The notes: generated by a model not told the origin, from the sequence alone. Positions 40,201-52,545 are shown, counted from the stretch's first letter. The stretch is DNA of 64,000 nt from Trichoplax adhaerens (GCF_000150275.1 NW_002060945.1:73872-137871), one strand, 5' to 3'. Program-made: numbers and translations.

Positions 40201-40590
40201 TCAATGCAGTACACTGGGAGCTACTCTAACGTATCACTTATACAGGTGATCCGTTTTCTTCGATAGGCTTGAATAGTAAAAACTATAAACTAAACGCTTA
40301 AAAATGACCAATCGTCATGAACCTTCCTATACAGATAGGTCTGTTATTATAGTCAAGAGCGATCCGTACATATTAAAACCATGCATTTGCGATCAATGCA
40401 GTACACTGGGAGCTACTCTAACTATCACACTTATACAGGTGATCCGTTTTCTTCGATAGGCTTGAATAGTAAAAACTATAAGCTAAACGCTTAAAAATGA
40501 CCAATCGCCATGAACCTTCCTATACAGATAGGTCTGCTATTATAGTCAAGAGCGATCCGTACATGTTAAAACCATGCATTTGCGATCAAT
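40201..40590. repeat. Two tandem copies of a 192-bp unit, about 96% alike
   Basis: Copy 1 runs from 40201 and copy 2 from 40393, both beginning TCAATGCAGTACACTGGGAG. They differ at only about seven positions, including a small shift in 'ctaacgtatcac' versus 'ctaactatcacac'. The partial repeat of the first six bases after copy 2 confirms a true tandem duplication. This is by far the youngest repeat in the window. No open frame runs through it. Confidence 0.92.
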
Positions 40591-40697
40591 TTGATACAAA
40601 TTGATGTCAAAATTGGTATATCCAATGTATCCCGATCACGTCGTCAATTGAAAGCGAGTGCGACTGGGTTTTGATCACAGGCCTGGCCTGGGGCCCA

Positions 40698-40710
40698 GGG
40701 GGGGGGGGGG
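40698..40710 (+). repeat. Run of 13 G after a GC-rich patch
   Basis: The patch at 40679-40710 (ggcctggcctggggccca followed by the G run) is the most GC-rich in the window. It is prone to length error in sequencing and could form a G-rich structure. Confidence 0.8.
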
Positions 40711-40757
40711 TTGCTTTTTATTAGCTCTGACCGGGGACTTCTAAAATAATTTGGATA

Positions 40758-40832
40758 CGGTACGGTACGATACTGTTGCATATACAGTACTGTACTCTAC
40801 TACACAGTACTGTACACTGTACAGTACAGTAT
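40758..40832. repeat. GTAC-rich palindromic cluster
   Basis: Repeated GGTACGGTACG, CAGTACTGTACT and ACTGTACACTGTACAGTACAGT strings give several overlapping perfect palindromes. Confidence 0.7.
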
Positions 40833-41572
40833 TACATACCGTGGTGGAGGAGTCCTGGTGATTTGGAGATTGCAGGCAATTGGCTTTTATGGAAGCTGAT
40901 TGATTTATTTACAAATTCATTTTTTCTCCAGTTTGATCATAGAAAGCTGTTTTAATCAAGATGGTAATATTCTTCACCAACTGTAATAAGACATCGTTGT
41001 AATAGTAAGTCTTGGACGATGGTTTTACAAAAGCGTAATAAAAAATTCACGAAATGGATACAGAATTTCCGGGTTAGATGCCGGCAGCAATTAGCCAAGG
41101 ATATCGCTAGGTAGGGGCTGGATGCGTTATAAATAAATATCGACATCATGAATTACTAGTCGACGACTAGTGGAGTGAAGACGAACAATCAACGTTCACT
41201 GTTCTTGTTCAATATTAAATAGCTTTAACGTTACTGCCCTTATGCATTGTTAGCTAACTCGCCAAAAAAAATAACATTGTACTGTACTGTATATACATAT
41301 ATACTGTACACTCTTTGCAGATACATGTTCAAACGAGTGCTTTACTAAATGAAATTACGTAACCTGCTGCAATGGAATGCTATACGAGTATTCCATACTG
41401 TACATGTGTCGCGATGAGGATATCAATTCCGACTAAAATGATTTCTATCGATACTGTAATTGCATTTGACTGAATGCCTCCAAACATCTGAAAGCTGCTT
41501 TACCGGATCTTGTGATGACAGTAGATCTCGGCCTATCTGGCCAGATACCGAAATACGAGAATGCTACAAAAT

Positions 41573-41872
41573 AGCCCATAGTCGATTATAATATACGTAT
41601 AACTATTAGTATGCAAAATCATATCGATCATGGTTAAAGTCAGTCCTGCTACATTGTCGATTATGATATACGTATAGCTATTAGTACGCAAAAGTATATC
41701 GATCATGGTTAAAGTCAGTCCTGCTACATAGTCGATTGTAATATACGTATAGCTATTTGTAGGCAAAAGCATATCGATCATGGTTAAAGTCAGTCCTGCT
41801 ACATAATCGATTATAATATATGTATAACTATTAGTACGTAAAATCATATCGATCATGGTTAAAGTCATTCAC
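41573..41872. repeat. 75-bp tandem repeat, about four copies
   Basis: Units share 'catatcgatcatggttaaagtcag', broken here as catatcgatcatgg + ttaaagtcag, plus 'tcctgctaca', 'tcgattataatatacgtata' and 'ctattagta.gcaaaa'. Copies are about 90% alike. Because 75 is a multiple of three, the minus strand shows an open frame with a 25-residue repeat; I treat that as a by-product. Confidence 0.9.
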
Positions 41873-42093
41873 TGCTACTTAGTACCTAAAAAGTTTATAG
41901 AATGGGTAATACACGTATACAGCACTTATACACTTATATTCCGTTGAGTTTATGCTCTTTTGTCCAACGCGTTTGTGAGTATATTGTACAATCGCTGCCA
42001 TTTTAAAGTAACGATTATATCATTAAAGTCAATAAACTTACAGGAGATATAAATCTTCCGTAAGCAATAAAAATTTTCTCTTAATTCTTGTAG

Positions 42094-45000
42094 CTTATGG
42101 TCATCTAACAACTGCAGCGATGTAATATTTCAGATTGCCGGAAATAGCATACGTGCCCATACTCCAATTCTAAAAGCTAGAACTCCACTATTTTATGATT
42201 GCTATGTCAAGGCAGCGACTGATAAAGATTATCCTATACCTATCGATAATATCACTGTTGAGCAATTCAACCATTTTCTTAGGTTTGATTTCAAATAAAT
42301 TAATGCTTGCTTTTATTGATTCAACCTACGTTGTCGTCTGTTTTTTTGCTTAGTAATGCAATGTTAGAAGGAATGATATTGTGAATGAGATATACGGTAA
42401 ATTCGAAAGTGTAGCGTCTTGAAGTATTAAATTTTACCTTTTATCTAGCAATATGTCTTTAACGAGAGAGTAATAGCTTAGATTAAACCCGCTATTTAAT
42501 AACTCAAGCCACCTAATACGGGAATGTGATATTTTATGATTAATGAGTTATGCAATTACTCATACAGACAGGTGTATTTGAATGATGAAGCTTGTGACAT
42601 TGATCAGCTTGAAGGTGAATGGCTTACAGGTACACTTCAAGGAAAACAGATAAATTATTTAATTAAATTTCCAGCCTTTGTTTTCATCATTTGAGTCGTA
42701 AACAACTAAGAGCGATAGATGTAATATAAGGCTTGACCTTATTTTAAAATTTAAAATACGGTACTGTTATGTTTATAGGCAAAGTTTTAACTGACAAGTC
42801 AGACCACGAAAACCTCGTATCCAATAACGATAACTGTTCGAATTTGATAATAGACGGTTACAATATAACCGATGCTGCAACTTCTAGGCTTGGCAAAGAC
42901 TTACTTAACCTATTTCAAGACAATCTTTCCGATGTCACACTGATTATTGATGACGTGGAGCTAAAGTGTCATAAGTAATATTGCGACTACTGTATATTGC
43001 AATAATTTCAAGTAACAACGCTGAAGATTGTCAAGAACACTTTCAATTCTTTCTATGTCAGTTGACACAGACCTTGCTATTTGTTGTTGTCTTACCAGAT
43101 GCATATTATGTGCCCGATCTGAATACTTTAATGCGATGCTATCTGGTAGTTGGACTGAGAGTAATAACAATACTATCGAATTACATAGGTGAGATATATA
43201 TCTATATAATGCGATTAGGTAAAATATAGATTCAAGCGGACTTGAAGGACAATTATTCGATATTAATAAGTGGTAACGACATTCCCTTATTTCGTTCTAC
43301 TTATTGCAGGGTTCATCCGTCAGCTATTACAGCTTTGCTGTATTATATATACGGTGGCATCGTTGAATTACCATCAGCCACTGACTTAACGTTAGTCAAG
43401 ACAGGATACGTTACTAACTGCGGTTTTTAAACTTAATTTAATTAATTCACTATAATGTCAATTAAAAAATGAATCATAACTTGTTACACAAAGTAATGTC
43501 GTAGCTTTATAATAAAATTTTCAACAAAGATTATCGCATAAATTTAATATGTAATTATTTACAGTTTCTTAGCTCCTATAGCTGATATGTACAATCTTGA
43601 TGGCTTGAAAGATGTCGTTTCGTACACGTTTATGAGAGATTGGTGCAAATTTTTCGATAAGGTAGCCTCACTTAATGGTCTACATACGTACGCAAACCTG
43701 AATTAGTTTAGTAAATACATTATCAGTAACAGCGAAACTATAATCTGTTTCTAGTATTGGCAAATACATCAATTTTTTTGTCAGTTGTTATATTATGCTA
43801 TTACTCTTTAGAACATGACATATTGCATTTTTATTTATTTTTTACTTATGATGAAACTTACATTCCTACGTAATGACTAACTTGAGATACGATATCATTA
43901 ATACAGTACTTCTTAATATTTACATATTCTCCTTATTTTATCTTGAGGTAAATAATGAATTAACCGACAATATTTCTCGATGTTTGGAAATTGCGGATAC
44001 CTTTGGATTTGAATACCTTCGCGAATCTTGCATGGGGTTGGTATAACCAGCATAACAGTTTTTACATAAGCTATCTGATTTTCGTATCTTACAGATAAAT
44101 ATCTACTGTAGATGGATCATTAAGAATTTTAACCGGGTATGGTGTAGCAAGAGCTTTGCAAAACTGCCAACAGAAATTCAGCAGGATGCCCTAAAACACA
44201 TGCAAGAATTATTAGTGAGATATTTTTATTCAATAAATTTCGGTCATAGGTTATTACGTGATTGATGTCGATAATTATAATTAATAGATAGTATTAATAG
44301 CGGCCATGACTGCTATTAATAAAAGTACTTATTTTATATAATATTTTCAATCTAGGCATTGGATTCTGTCACTGATATCTTAAGAGGTTGTGACTATTTA
44401 CTAGTTAACATGGCAGATGGAATTAAATGGACCGAAAATATACGCGAGATTACTACAACTTTACAGCAGAGTTGTTTAGATTTTATCTCAGCACGATTCA
44501 GGAATCTTATTCACCAACTGAACTTCCTTTCTTTATTTCGGGTACTACATACTTTGTATTATGTTGATTTGATCTACAGTAAACTTTAATCATTCTTTAG
44601 GGTATGGGAAAATCTGATAAAATAGTAAAGAATATATTCGATAACTTGGCTATGCAATTGACTCCGGACAACGTCTGCTCGCATTTTAAAGCCATTGAGG
44701 AATTAAGGCATCAAACAAAACTTGAGGAATGGGAAGAAATGGTATGTGATGGATGTATGGCGAAGTCCTTCATTCATAGGAGTCTCGTATATTCGTAGGC
44801 GTATGCAAATGCTTCCCAGTTATCTTACAATCTTCTATTTGTGAAATTATTTAGGATAGTATTACCCTGATTGAGGATTTTCATGCTAACTTGAAAAGGT
44901 TCATTAACAGCAACGCTGGAAGGGTTAGAACAAGTCCTGGCTGGAATAGTTTATCACAAAAGCAACAGGAAGAATTAAAGCAAGGTATACATCTCTATAA

Positions 45001-46529
45001 AGATTATATTAGGATCACTATCTACCTTTTAGTATCAATTATTGATTAAACTGATTGATTGATTAGGGTTAGTAATTTTTGAAAATGGCGGAAGCAGAAC
45101 TTCGAAGGTTCGACAATTTTTCTTATCTGATTTTATCTCTGATTATAGTGATACACCTTAAAAATTATAACTGTAAATTAACTAAAATCAAAAATCATAA
45201 TAGATCGCTATCGGTAAAAATAATTTGGCCGGTAATCGTAGTGGCAATAAAAGTAGCATTCGTTCGAAAAACATCGCAGTTACTCAACAGAATCACAGAC
45301 TCGGGCAAAGAGGGAACAATTTAAATTTGATGCGTCCTCAACGTGGTACTAATCACTCGAATCAAGGTAGCAGCAGATTACCAGTAACAGCTACTACATC
45401 TACAGCTGTAAATTCGATAGCAGGAAGATCAAACAATACCATGTCTCAATCTCGAAGAGTCTCAAATCCTTGTGGGTGGAATAGTCGTTCTACGCGAAGT
45501 ACCGTCGATGCGAAAAGAGATCATTATTCTTCTAGGACTAAAGCGACAGCTACTGTAACAGTAACATGCGATGCAAGCTGCTTACCGAAACGGAATGCAT
45601 CCAAATTTAATCCAACCTTACAGACTAGGTCTGGATCGATAAAATTAAAACAAGCATCGTTGGATTCATCTAAATTACAGAACTTAGATGTAGGGCACCT
45701 TGATAGTAAATTGAATAAAAATGCTTCTAAATCAGCTAATGGAACTTCAAGAATTCCTATTAGAAACAAGCAAACTATAAATTATATAGGCAACGTTGAC
45801 AATCAGCGACAGGGACAAGTTTCAAGAATTCCCAGAAATGTAGCACTGTCAAGATTAAGCCCTAGTAAATGTTTGCTATCGCGCTATCCGCTATTCCCAT
45901 CTGATTCAGTTAAAATTTCTTCAACCATTATAAATCATTCTAATGGTGGTATAAGTGCAAGTACAGTGAAGATGAAAACTTCAAGTAATCCGGAATTAGC
46001 GGTTACGACGTATCGACCAAATATGGTGAGCCCTGATTCTATGAATGAGGCAAAAGATCCAATTAATAGTGCTTCTGTATCGACAGCTGTAAAAAACAAG
46101 CTAGAAATGAATATCTCGGATGCTGCTATGAAGCTTCAAATAACAAAGAATAGCGAAGAAAGTTCGACGGAGAATAAACAATTTTTTTCTGAAGAGTTAA
46201 GTAATAGTTCCATGACGATCCAGCCACCAGTAAAGGCTGCATGCAGTGAAGAAAACTCGTATGAAGATCATACATCATTGGATATTAGTTCTGATTTATG
46301 CTTAGAATTAGTTGCGGATTTGAATGTAAGAGACTTTGAGACTCCAGCGCAATCTCTACCGGATGAAATAGAAAAAGAAATAACCACAACTTGCACCCAT
46401 TCCGATGAAGATGTAGACATAAATGCTATGGAATCGTCGTATGATAGAGCGAGCCAAGAGCTATTGGACGCTTTCTCTGAAGGGAATGAGCAAGATCCTG
46501 AAAGTAGAGTATATCAAAATCTCCAGTAG
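42094..46529 (+). CDS. BTBD8: BTBD8 (double BTB domain protein with long disordered tail), 5' end not resolved
   Basis: Vertebrate BTBD8 (long form APache) is a clathrin-adaptor-linked vesicle-recycling protein. Exons: 42094-42282, 42568-42629, 42779-42974, 43099-43188, 43310-43390, 43565-43661, 43948-44036, 44112-44214, 44356-44541, 44601-44741, 44855-44984, 45067-45107, 45204-46529; at least 909 aa, phases all joining. BTB 1: CSDVIFQIAG-IRAHTPILKAR (exons 1-2). BTB 2: LGKDLLNLFQDNLSDVTLI, HKCILCARSEYFNAMLSG, YYIYGG (exons 3-5). Next comes the BTBD8-specific region, with MYNLDGLKDV, RDWCKFF and WIIKNFNRVW-SKSFAKLPTEIQ. The last exon is a low-complexity Ser/Asn-rich tail of ~440 aa, acidic at the end. 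A tiny exon 42044-42059 would join in phase before the first, but no start codon was found, so the N-terminus is missing from the model. Confidence 0.9.
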
Positions 46530-48501
46530 AAAGTGTAGATAACGAAGAAGGGATGGAACTGTTGCGTTGGTCTACATATTCTTTTCGCACTTTTATTTCG
46601 AATTTTAAAAGTTATCCCTATATATTCGATAGTCAATGAAGTCACCATTGCAAGTATCAGGGCTTATGGAGTTCGAGTCTGATTTAAGCAAAGAAGTAAA
46701 GAATTCTTTTATATAAAACCAGAGTACGGACTAACTAGGTCGATAGTCCAAGTATATTATACGTGTGAATAGTATGAAGATGTACGGAGAAAAACGAAAA
46801 AGAGGTCCTAAGAATATGTGACATGGCCATATTGGGAAATAAAGGGATAGTTCATTGGCTATATCTTATATAAGTGAACATTTAAACCTTACTAATAGGA
46901 AACTCGAGTGTATAAAGGCTCTATTATGATAAGAATAATGGATAAAGATTAGCATTGCGTATACCGTTTGTGTATTCTTTCTGGCTCTTTTGTAAAATAT
47001 CTATAGTACAGAAATGCTGTGATAGATATTAATAAACAAATAATGTACTATGCTATTATATAATTGTCTGTATGTATACCCTATTTGTCTAGGTTTGTGA
47101 TGCCAGTTATACTCGTATAAGTATTGAATTTACTCGCATTATAAATTTTTGTTACTTACGCTTGCGATCTTTAATGGCTCATGCAGTGGGCTAAGTCAAA
47201 TTTTTATGCTCTGGTTTCGTACGACTGCGAATTTATATAAGGAAGAGACTATCAATTGCAGAATAGATTTATAAATTTATAAATTGTATATCTGATTCAT
47301 AGTATATCAAAATGTTATAAAAGTTGAGATTATCTTCGTAACAATTGACTGCGGAACTACGATTGTTTTATTTATCACTTGTTTCGTATGCATTATCAAA
47401 TTTTCAAGCCATTGGTATTGCTATAGGGTTTATCCTATTACGTTTATTCGTGCGGTTCTCAAAGCCAAATGAAGAGTCGCTGCGGTGTTACCTTTAGTAA
47501 GGGCCAGCTGCTTATTACGACGCATAAAATATTGTTTAACATACTGTACTACATGTACAATGAGTGTATATCATATAATAGATATCAAGATTTAAATTTT
47601 AGTTTTTTGATAATTTAATATTAGAATATAAATTATATTAATATGCTTAGCTACAATTCTATCTTCAGAATTAAAATAGCGATACAGCATGTACTTCATT
47701 TATGCTTTCTTCAGTATTTTTATTTTTGTACGTGCATGTGCGACATTGTACGTATTATAAGCATGTAAGACTTTGGTTGTATGCAGTGGTTTACGATCAC
47801 AGACTCTATACTGTACTTGGACCATATTCGTAGGCTCTTTTGAATGTTTTTGTAGATGTACGTATAGTGGTATTACACATTACTATAGATTTATTGAGCA
47901 CAGAGTGATGCTGGTGGAGTTAATAGTTATAAGAGACAACAATTTTTGCAATTTTCTGTTCTTATTATTACTGTTGTGGACTAGTGTATCTATCTCCATC
48001 TTATAATACATTGCATTATAGTGCTCCACTATTTTCGGCCCTAACCGAAGCAGTCTATATACTGGCACAAGAACATCGTGAATGTAATTAAAAAATCAAG
48101 TAGAAAGAGTTTACAGTAAGCGAGAAAGAGAGTAAGGGAACATATATATAACCGACAGTAAAGTAAAAGTTTGAAGCAACCATTGTGCAATAGATGATTT
48201 TATATTATTCAAGAAAGATTGACTACAGAATAATAACGTTCTAATATACTGTAATTTTTGTGCAAACATAAGCACAAACACATAGAAATAAGAGGTAAAA
48301 CACCAAAAATAAATGATCGCACGAAATGGAAATAAATTTCGACATTTACGTAATCGATCTTCGTTTTTAAGAATCTCGCGAGGATCTCTTAATACGGTAC
48401 TATACAGAACGAGACTACTGACAGACGCAGAACATTGACAATGACGCAGGTTCATAAAGATCAGTCTGTCCGTGTCTGTCCACAAGTGCCCTGATGTAAA
48501 C
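46530..48501. other. BTBD8 3' UTR and CDK5 promoter region
   Basis: About 2 kb between tandem genes. AATAAA at 47031-47036 fits the end of BTBD8, giving a ~500-nt 3' UTR. The remainder up to the CDK5 ATG has no supported gene. A 130-codon minus-strand frame (48111-48503) overlaps the CDK5 start antisense and is not accepted. Confidence 0.5.
47031..47036 (+). terminator. Likely polyadenylation signal of BTBD8
   Basis: AATAAA about 500 bp after the stop codon, the first canonical hexamer downstream. Confidence 0.4.
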
Positions 48502-51176
48502 ATGGAGAGCTATGAGAAATTAGTTAAGATTGGAGAAGGTATTGGCAATTGGGCAAGATAGCGTTTCAACTGAATAAAATTATGTCAATTACTAGTCAAT
48601 ATCCTTAATAACCTAACTAATATGATTCTCGTTCGTTAATTCTTGTATAGGAACATATGGAACTGTCTATAAAGCTGTCAATCATGACACTGGTGAAATT
48701 GTCGCGTTAAAAAAAGTTCGTATAGATGATGAAAATGAGGTAAATCAAATGATATGTATACACAATACGCAAAATGTCGACATAAATAACTGATCAAGTA
48801 TACACAACATCGGCGATGAAGTTTAGAGATTTGTGTATCGATAGAGTTCGGCAAATGATTCGTTACGTATCGCAACCAGTATTTTGTGAAACGATATCAT
48901 TGTGTTGTTTTGCTGAATCGTCCACAAATTTTACTATGGCTTCTTTAACGTACGAGCCAGACATCATTCGTTTAAATCGTTGATGGAATACACGTATTCA
49001 CTGCTGTCATATTGATTTTTGTGTCGTTAGGGAATTCCAAGTTTTGCATTACGTGAGATCTGTTTGCTAAAAGAATTAAAACATAAAAACATTGTCATGT
49101 GAGTATCATGGAAGTAACCGTGAACAGTAATAATAATAATTATTATTGTACGATAGTAAGGAAATGATATTATCATCATTGCTTTGCATTTTGTAACCTT
49201 ACTACTTTATGCCATTTACATGTTCAATAGATGAGTTTACAACTAGGTAGTTTTATAATTATAACAATTAATTCATTATGATAGAGTAAAGACTACTGTT
49301 TAAAGATATTATTTGCTATGAAAAGTAGCATATTGTTCGAGACGCTGAGTAAACTGTGTTGCGACTGACTGTAAAACTTTCAATTAAACGACTACAGTAA
49401 CGTCTAGCGTATTCATGTAGAAATTTTAGGTAGTAAAATTTGAGTAAATTATAACTATCGATATCTATTAAGCGAATTTACCTTTATGTAACTCAATTTG
49501 ACATTCATAATCGCTCCTGCTTAGGCTCTATGACGTTATCCATGGAAATAAAGAATTGATGATAGTATTTGAATACTGCGATCAGGTTAGGATAGCTATG
49601 GCTTTATCTTATGAACTTATTACCAGATCATGATTCTATATGTGATTGTGATTCTACAATTCTGTGCAATAATTACAATAAATAGCCCTACTGTATCCTA
49701 TACGGTATGTCAGTAAGGCAGTAGAGAAGATATTGATTATTATTAATAAGAGGAGCCATGCTCCTATCAATCATTCCTTGGGCTAACCTTTTAGTTTCTT
49801 ATAAGATCAAATTACATTCATGTTTTTTCTTGTCTATCATAGGACCTTAAGCGATATTGTGATGCTTGCCAGGGCAAGATTGATCCTAGTATAGTACAAG
49901 TTAGTACTGTTGATTCGTAAGATTAAATGATAACATTGAATTAAATAAATTGCTTTCCTATCCGTAGTCCTTTACGAATCAGTTATTGCAAGGATTGGCG
50001 TATTGTCATAGTCATCATATATTACATCGTGATATCACACCTCAAAACATTTTAGTTACAGGGGTAAGTTGCATATATCAAAAGTCACTCATACTAGCTA
50101 CTTTGGTAGTAGTTACATAATTTTATTCTTTCGTAATAAAAGTTGTATTGATGTAGAATTTATCCAAATAATCAACCATTATCAGCTCTGTCCCTATTAC
50201 TAAGCTCAAAAACATGCTATTAATTAGTTACCTAACTAATTCTCGCTAAATAGAATGGAGATATTAAATTGGCAGATTTCGGCCTGGCGAGAAATTTCGG
50301 AATTCCTGTCAAGTCGTTTTCGGCTGAGGTAGCATAAAATTGCAACATTGCACATGCTTTATTAATTGATTTTTAATTAGTGATTGATTGGCTACCCTAT
50401 TAGGTAGTTACATTATGGTACCGATCGCCTGATGTACTACTGGGCGCCACCCTGTATGATACATCCATTGATATTTGGTCTACTGGCTGTATTTTTGCTG
50501 GTAGGTTTAGGATAAAATGGATTATGTAGAGTTGTTAAGGAGTATTGTAGAATAGTATAATTCGGTTATATTATCTCTTGATTTAGAACTTTCCAATGGC
50601 GGACAGCCGTTGCTCCCTGGTAAAGACGTTGCTGATCAGTTAAAAATTATATTCAAGTAAGAAATAGTCTCATTTGAAATCATGGAATATTACTTCTTGC
50701 AATCGATATACTATAAAATGATTTCTATTTTTAAGAATCTTTGGAACCCCAAATGAGCAAATTTGGCCCGGTGTTTCTCAATTAATGAAGGATAAAGTAA
50801 CATCGTTTTATTGGATAGTTTATTAGTTTTCCATTGTAAACTTGCATTAATTGTTCTTTAAATTTAAACTAGGATTATCCTTCATACAATGCAATGTCCA
50901 TTTTACATGTAGTGCCAAATCTAAATCAGTTAGGATGCGATCTTTTCCAGGTAGATAGAGAAGACGCTGACGCCACATAGCGTATTTTGTCGCGTAACAT
51001 TTATGATATCAGCGACTGTAGCATACTACGTCTTGACTACAATTTAATTTGGAAATTAATTAGATATTGTTTATCCTACTTAGCTGATGATGGTTTTAGA
51101 TCCATCGAAACGTTGCACAGCGGAACAAGCCCTTCAGCACGCTTACTTTAAGGGTGTTTCCGAAGGCTATACATGA
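48502..51176 (+). CDS. CDK5: Cyclin-dependent kinase 5
   Basis: Ser/Thr protein kinase of the CDK5 group. Spliced model of 12 exons, 293 aa (human 292): 48502-48538, 48651-48739, 49031-49098, 49525-49585, 49843-49899, 49968-50063, 50254-50328, 50404-50500, 50587-50656, 50736-50796, 50873-50950, 51084-51176. Residue numbering matches human CDK5: GEGTYGTVY with Tyr15, Lys33 in IVALKKV, PSFALRE helix (PSSALRE in vertebrates) with Glu51, HRD at 124-126, Asn131, DFG at 144-146, and Ser159 in FSAEVVTLWYR, the CDK5-type activation loop. Human-like [11 protein letters not shown] is intact. Odd: residue 128 is Thr (ACA at 50037-50039), so the loop reads HRDITPQN instead of HRDLKPQN. Everything else needed for catalysis is present. 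In other animals CDK5 is activated by p35-type partners rather than a mitotic cyclin. Confidence 0.95.
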
Positions 51177-51415
51177 GTCCGTTACTGAAGAAAGTCTACT
51201 CTCACTTTTCTCTCTTGACTGGGTACCTTCTTCTCAATTATGCACGACCTAAATTTTCCTTCCTTCTTGAGCGAACTGTAATTTACACAGTGAATCATAC
51301 TTGGCTTACTTCATGAAATATTATTACCTCGCAATTTTGAATTATCTTGAACTGTTTATACTTTCAAAGTAATGAATGGTTACCTATATCTAGCTTACTC
51401 TCAATTTTCTAGAAT

Positions 51416-51421
51416 AATAAA
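51416..51421 (+). terminator. Likely polyadenylation signal of CDK5
   Basis: AATAAA 240 bp after the stop codon. Confidence 0.4.
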
Positions 51422-51439
51422 TTCTGTAGAGTTCGATAG

Positions 51440-51640
51440 GGTAAATTGTAACTATATATACTGTATATATATAACATAGGTTACTATATACATAGTTGGT
51501 AAAAATTACATTTTTATATAAAAAGTATTCTGATTTATATTTTCCTGATCTAAATCGAGTGTACGAATATATATATACAGTAGATACATATATGTATATA
51601 TAGATAGATATAGATAACATATACAGTATATATATAATGC
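51440..51640. repeat. TA-rich simple sequence
   Basis: Runs of (TA)n with interspersed 'acagta' and 'gatagata'. It yields a spurious Tyr/Ile-rich frame on the minus strand. Confidence 0.8.
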
Positions 51641-52390
51641 AGGTATTATGTGCAGGATATTGCATTATCAACGACTATGCGATCACTTTGAGGGTGTAAA
51701 GCTGCAAAGTGCTATCTGTATTTAGTAAAGTGATTGTGAACGGATGCAAAATTTAATGTCATTGGAAACAGTGTTGGCCTACATTCAAATTTTGCTTAAA
51801 ACTAGGCCTTGGTATTGAAAACTACAGTATGTGTGTGTGTACGGTAGGCCGGTAGAACAGTACTATTTCAACTTGCTTTATTTGATTCTTTCTACAAGTA
51901 GTTCATTGAACCATCAAAAGTGATGGAACTAAAATGGCATTTTCTGGTTTAGTTTGGCTATTAAAAATCGTGAAAGGTTTCCAACCTCAATCAGCCAATC
52001 GTGATCATAAACAAGTGCAGTTGTAGCATAGCTGAAGCATGTGACTGTTATTGCTGAGCCGACCCGCAGTGTGTCACTAGTGACGCAATAATTCAGATAC
52101 AGACAGATAATACTATCAGCATTTAATTATCAGTAATCACGTTCGCCCAGCGTCGATCGACAGTAATCTCATTCGCACAGCATGATATGCATTCAGTGTG
52201 TATATCGGTGAAATTGAATTGAGTATGGCGCAAGTGCTGACATTTGTATTGAGCGAAAAGTCCCGACATAGGTGCCGACCGTAATGAGCAATATTGAGCA
52301 AGTCAAATCACTAGCCAAAATGACGTCACGTGCCCACAGACGATGATTTACCATTAGTACTTGTACTGTAGTCCATGGGCATATCAATAT

Positions 52391-52495
52391 CAGGGACTAC
52401 TCAACGATTTTTCTTTCTCCCCGTTATGATTAACAACACTTACAAAATAAGTTACAGTATTCAGGGAGAAAAAAAAAATCGTTGAGTGATCCCAG
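52391..52495. mobile_element. Non-autonomous inverted-repeat element (MITE), hAT-like ends
   Basis: A 105-bp element whose ends are inverted repeats of about 35 bp. The left end CAGGGACTACTCAACGATTT pairs with the right end, whose complement reads CTGGGATCACTCAACGATTT, and both arms continue with a T/C tract ending CTCCC. Flanks are tcaatat and tcaatgt (6 of 7 bases the same), a plausible decayed target duplication. CAGGG ends and 7-8-bp duplications are typical of hAT elements, so that class is suggested but not proven. It has no coding capacity. The 31-bp hairpin at 36044 shares its terminal sequence. Confidence 0.75.
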
Positions 52496-52499
52496 TCAA

Positions 52500-52545
52500 T
52501 GTACTGTACAGTACAGTACAGTACGTGCATACAGTTCTGTACTGT
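52500..52545. repeat. GTAC-rich palindromic cluster
   Basis: GTACTGTACAGTACAGTAC followed by a second copy of 'agttctgtactgtaa'. It lies immediately next to the MITE-like element. Confidence 0.7.

Larger units (their letters stand above)
35370..42043. other. Large gene-free interval (about 6.7 kb)
   Basis: No exon chain with family similarity is visible between the divergent RBM33-like and BTBD8 genes. The left part (35.4-38.4 kb) is plain AT-rich DNA with TA dinucleotide runs (36001-36016, 37930-37975). The right part holds repeats and palindromes listed separately. Two overlapping minus-strand frames at 39588-40012 have fairly even composition and may be a decayed coding remnant, but nothing in them is recognisable. 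Confidence 0.5.

Noticed and set aside
41533-41868. 111-codon minus-strand frame with 25-residue repeats
   Set aside because: Produced by the 75-bp tandem repeat; no domain or exon context.
43242-43430. 62-codon plus-strand frame taken as one unit
   Set aside because: Only 43310-43390 is a real BTBD8 exon; the flanks are intron.
48111-48503. 130-codon minus-strand frame antisense to the CDK5 start
   Set aside because: No recognisable motif, atypical residue mix, and it overlaps the CDK5 start codon; likely chance.
51390-51671. 93-codon Tyr/Ile-rich minus-strand frame
   Set aside because: Encoded by TA-rich simple sequence.
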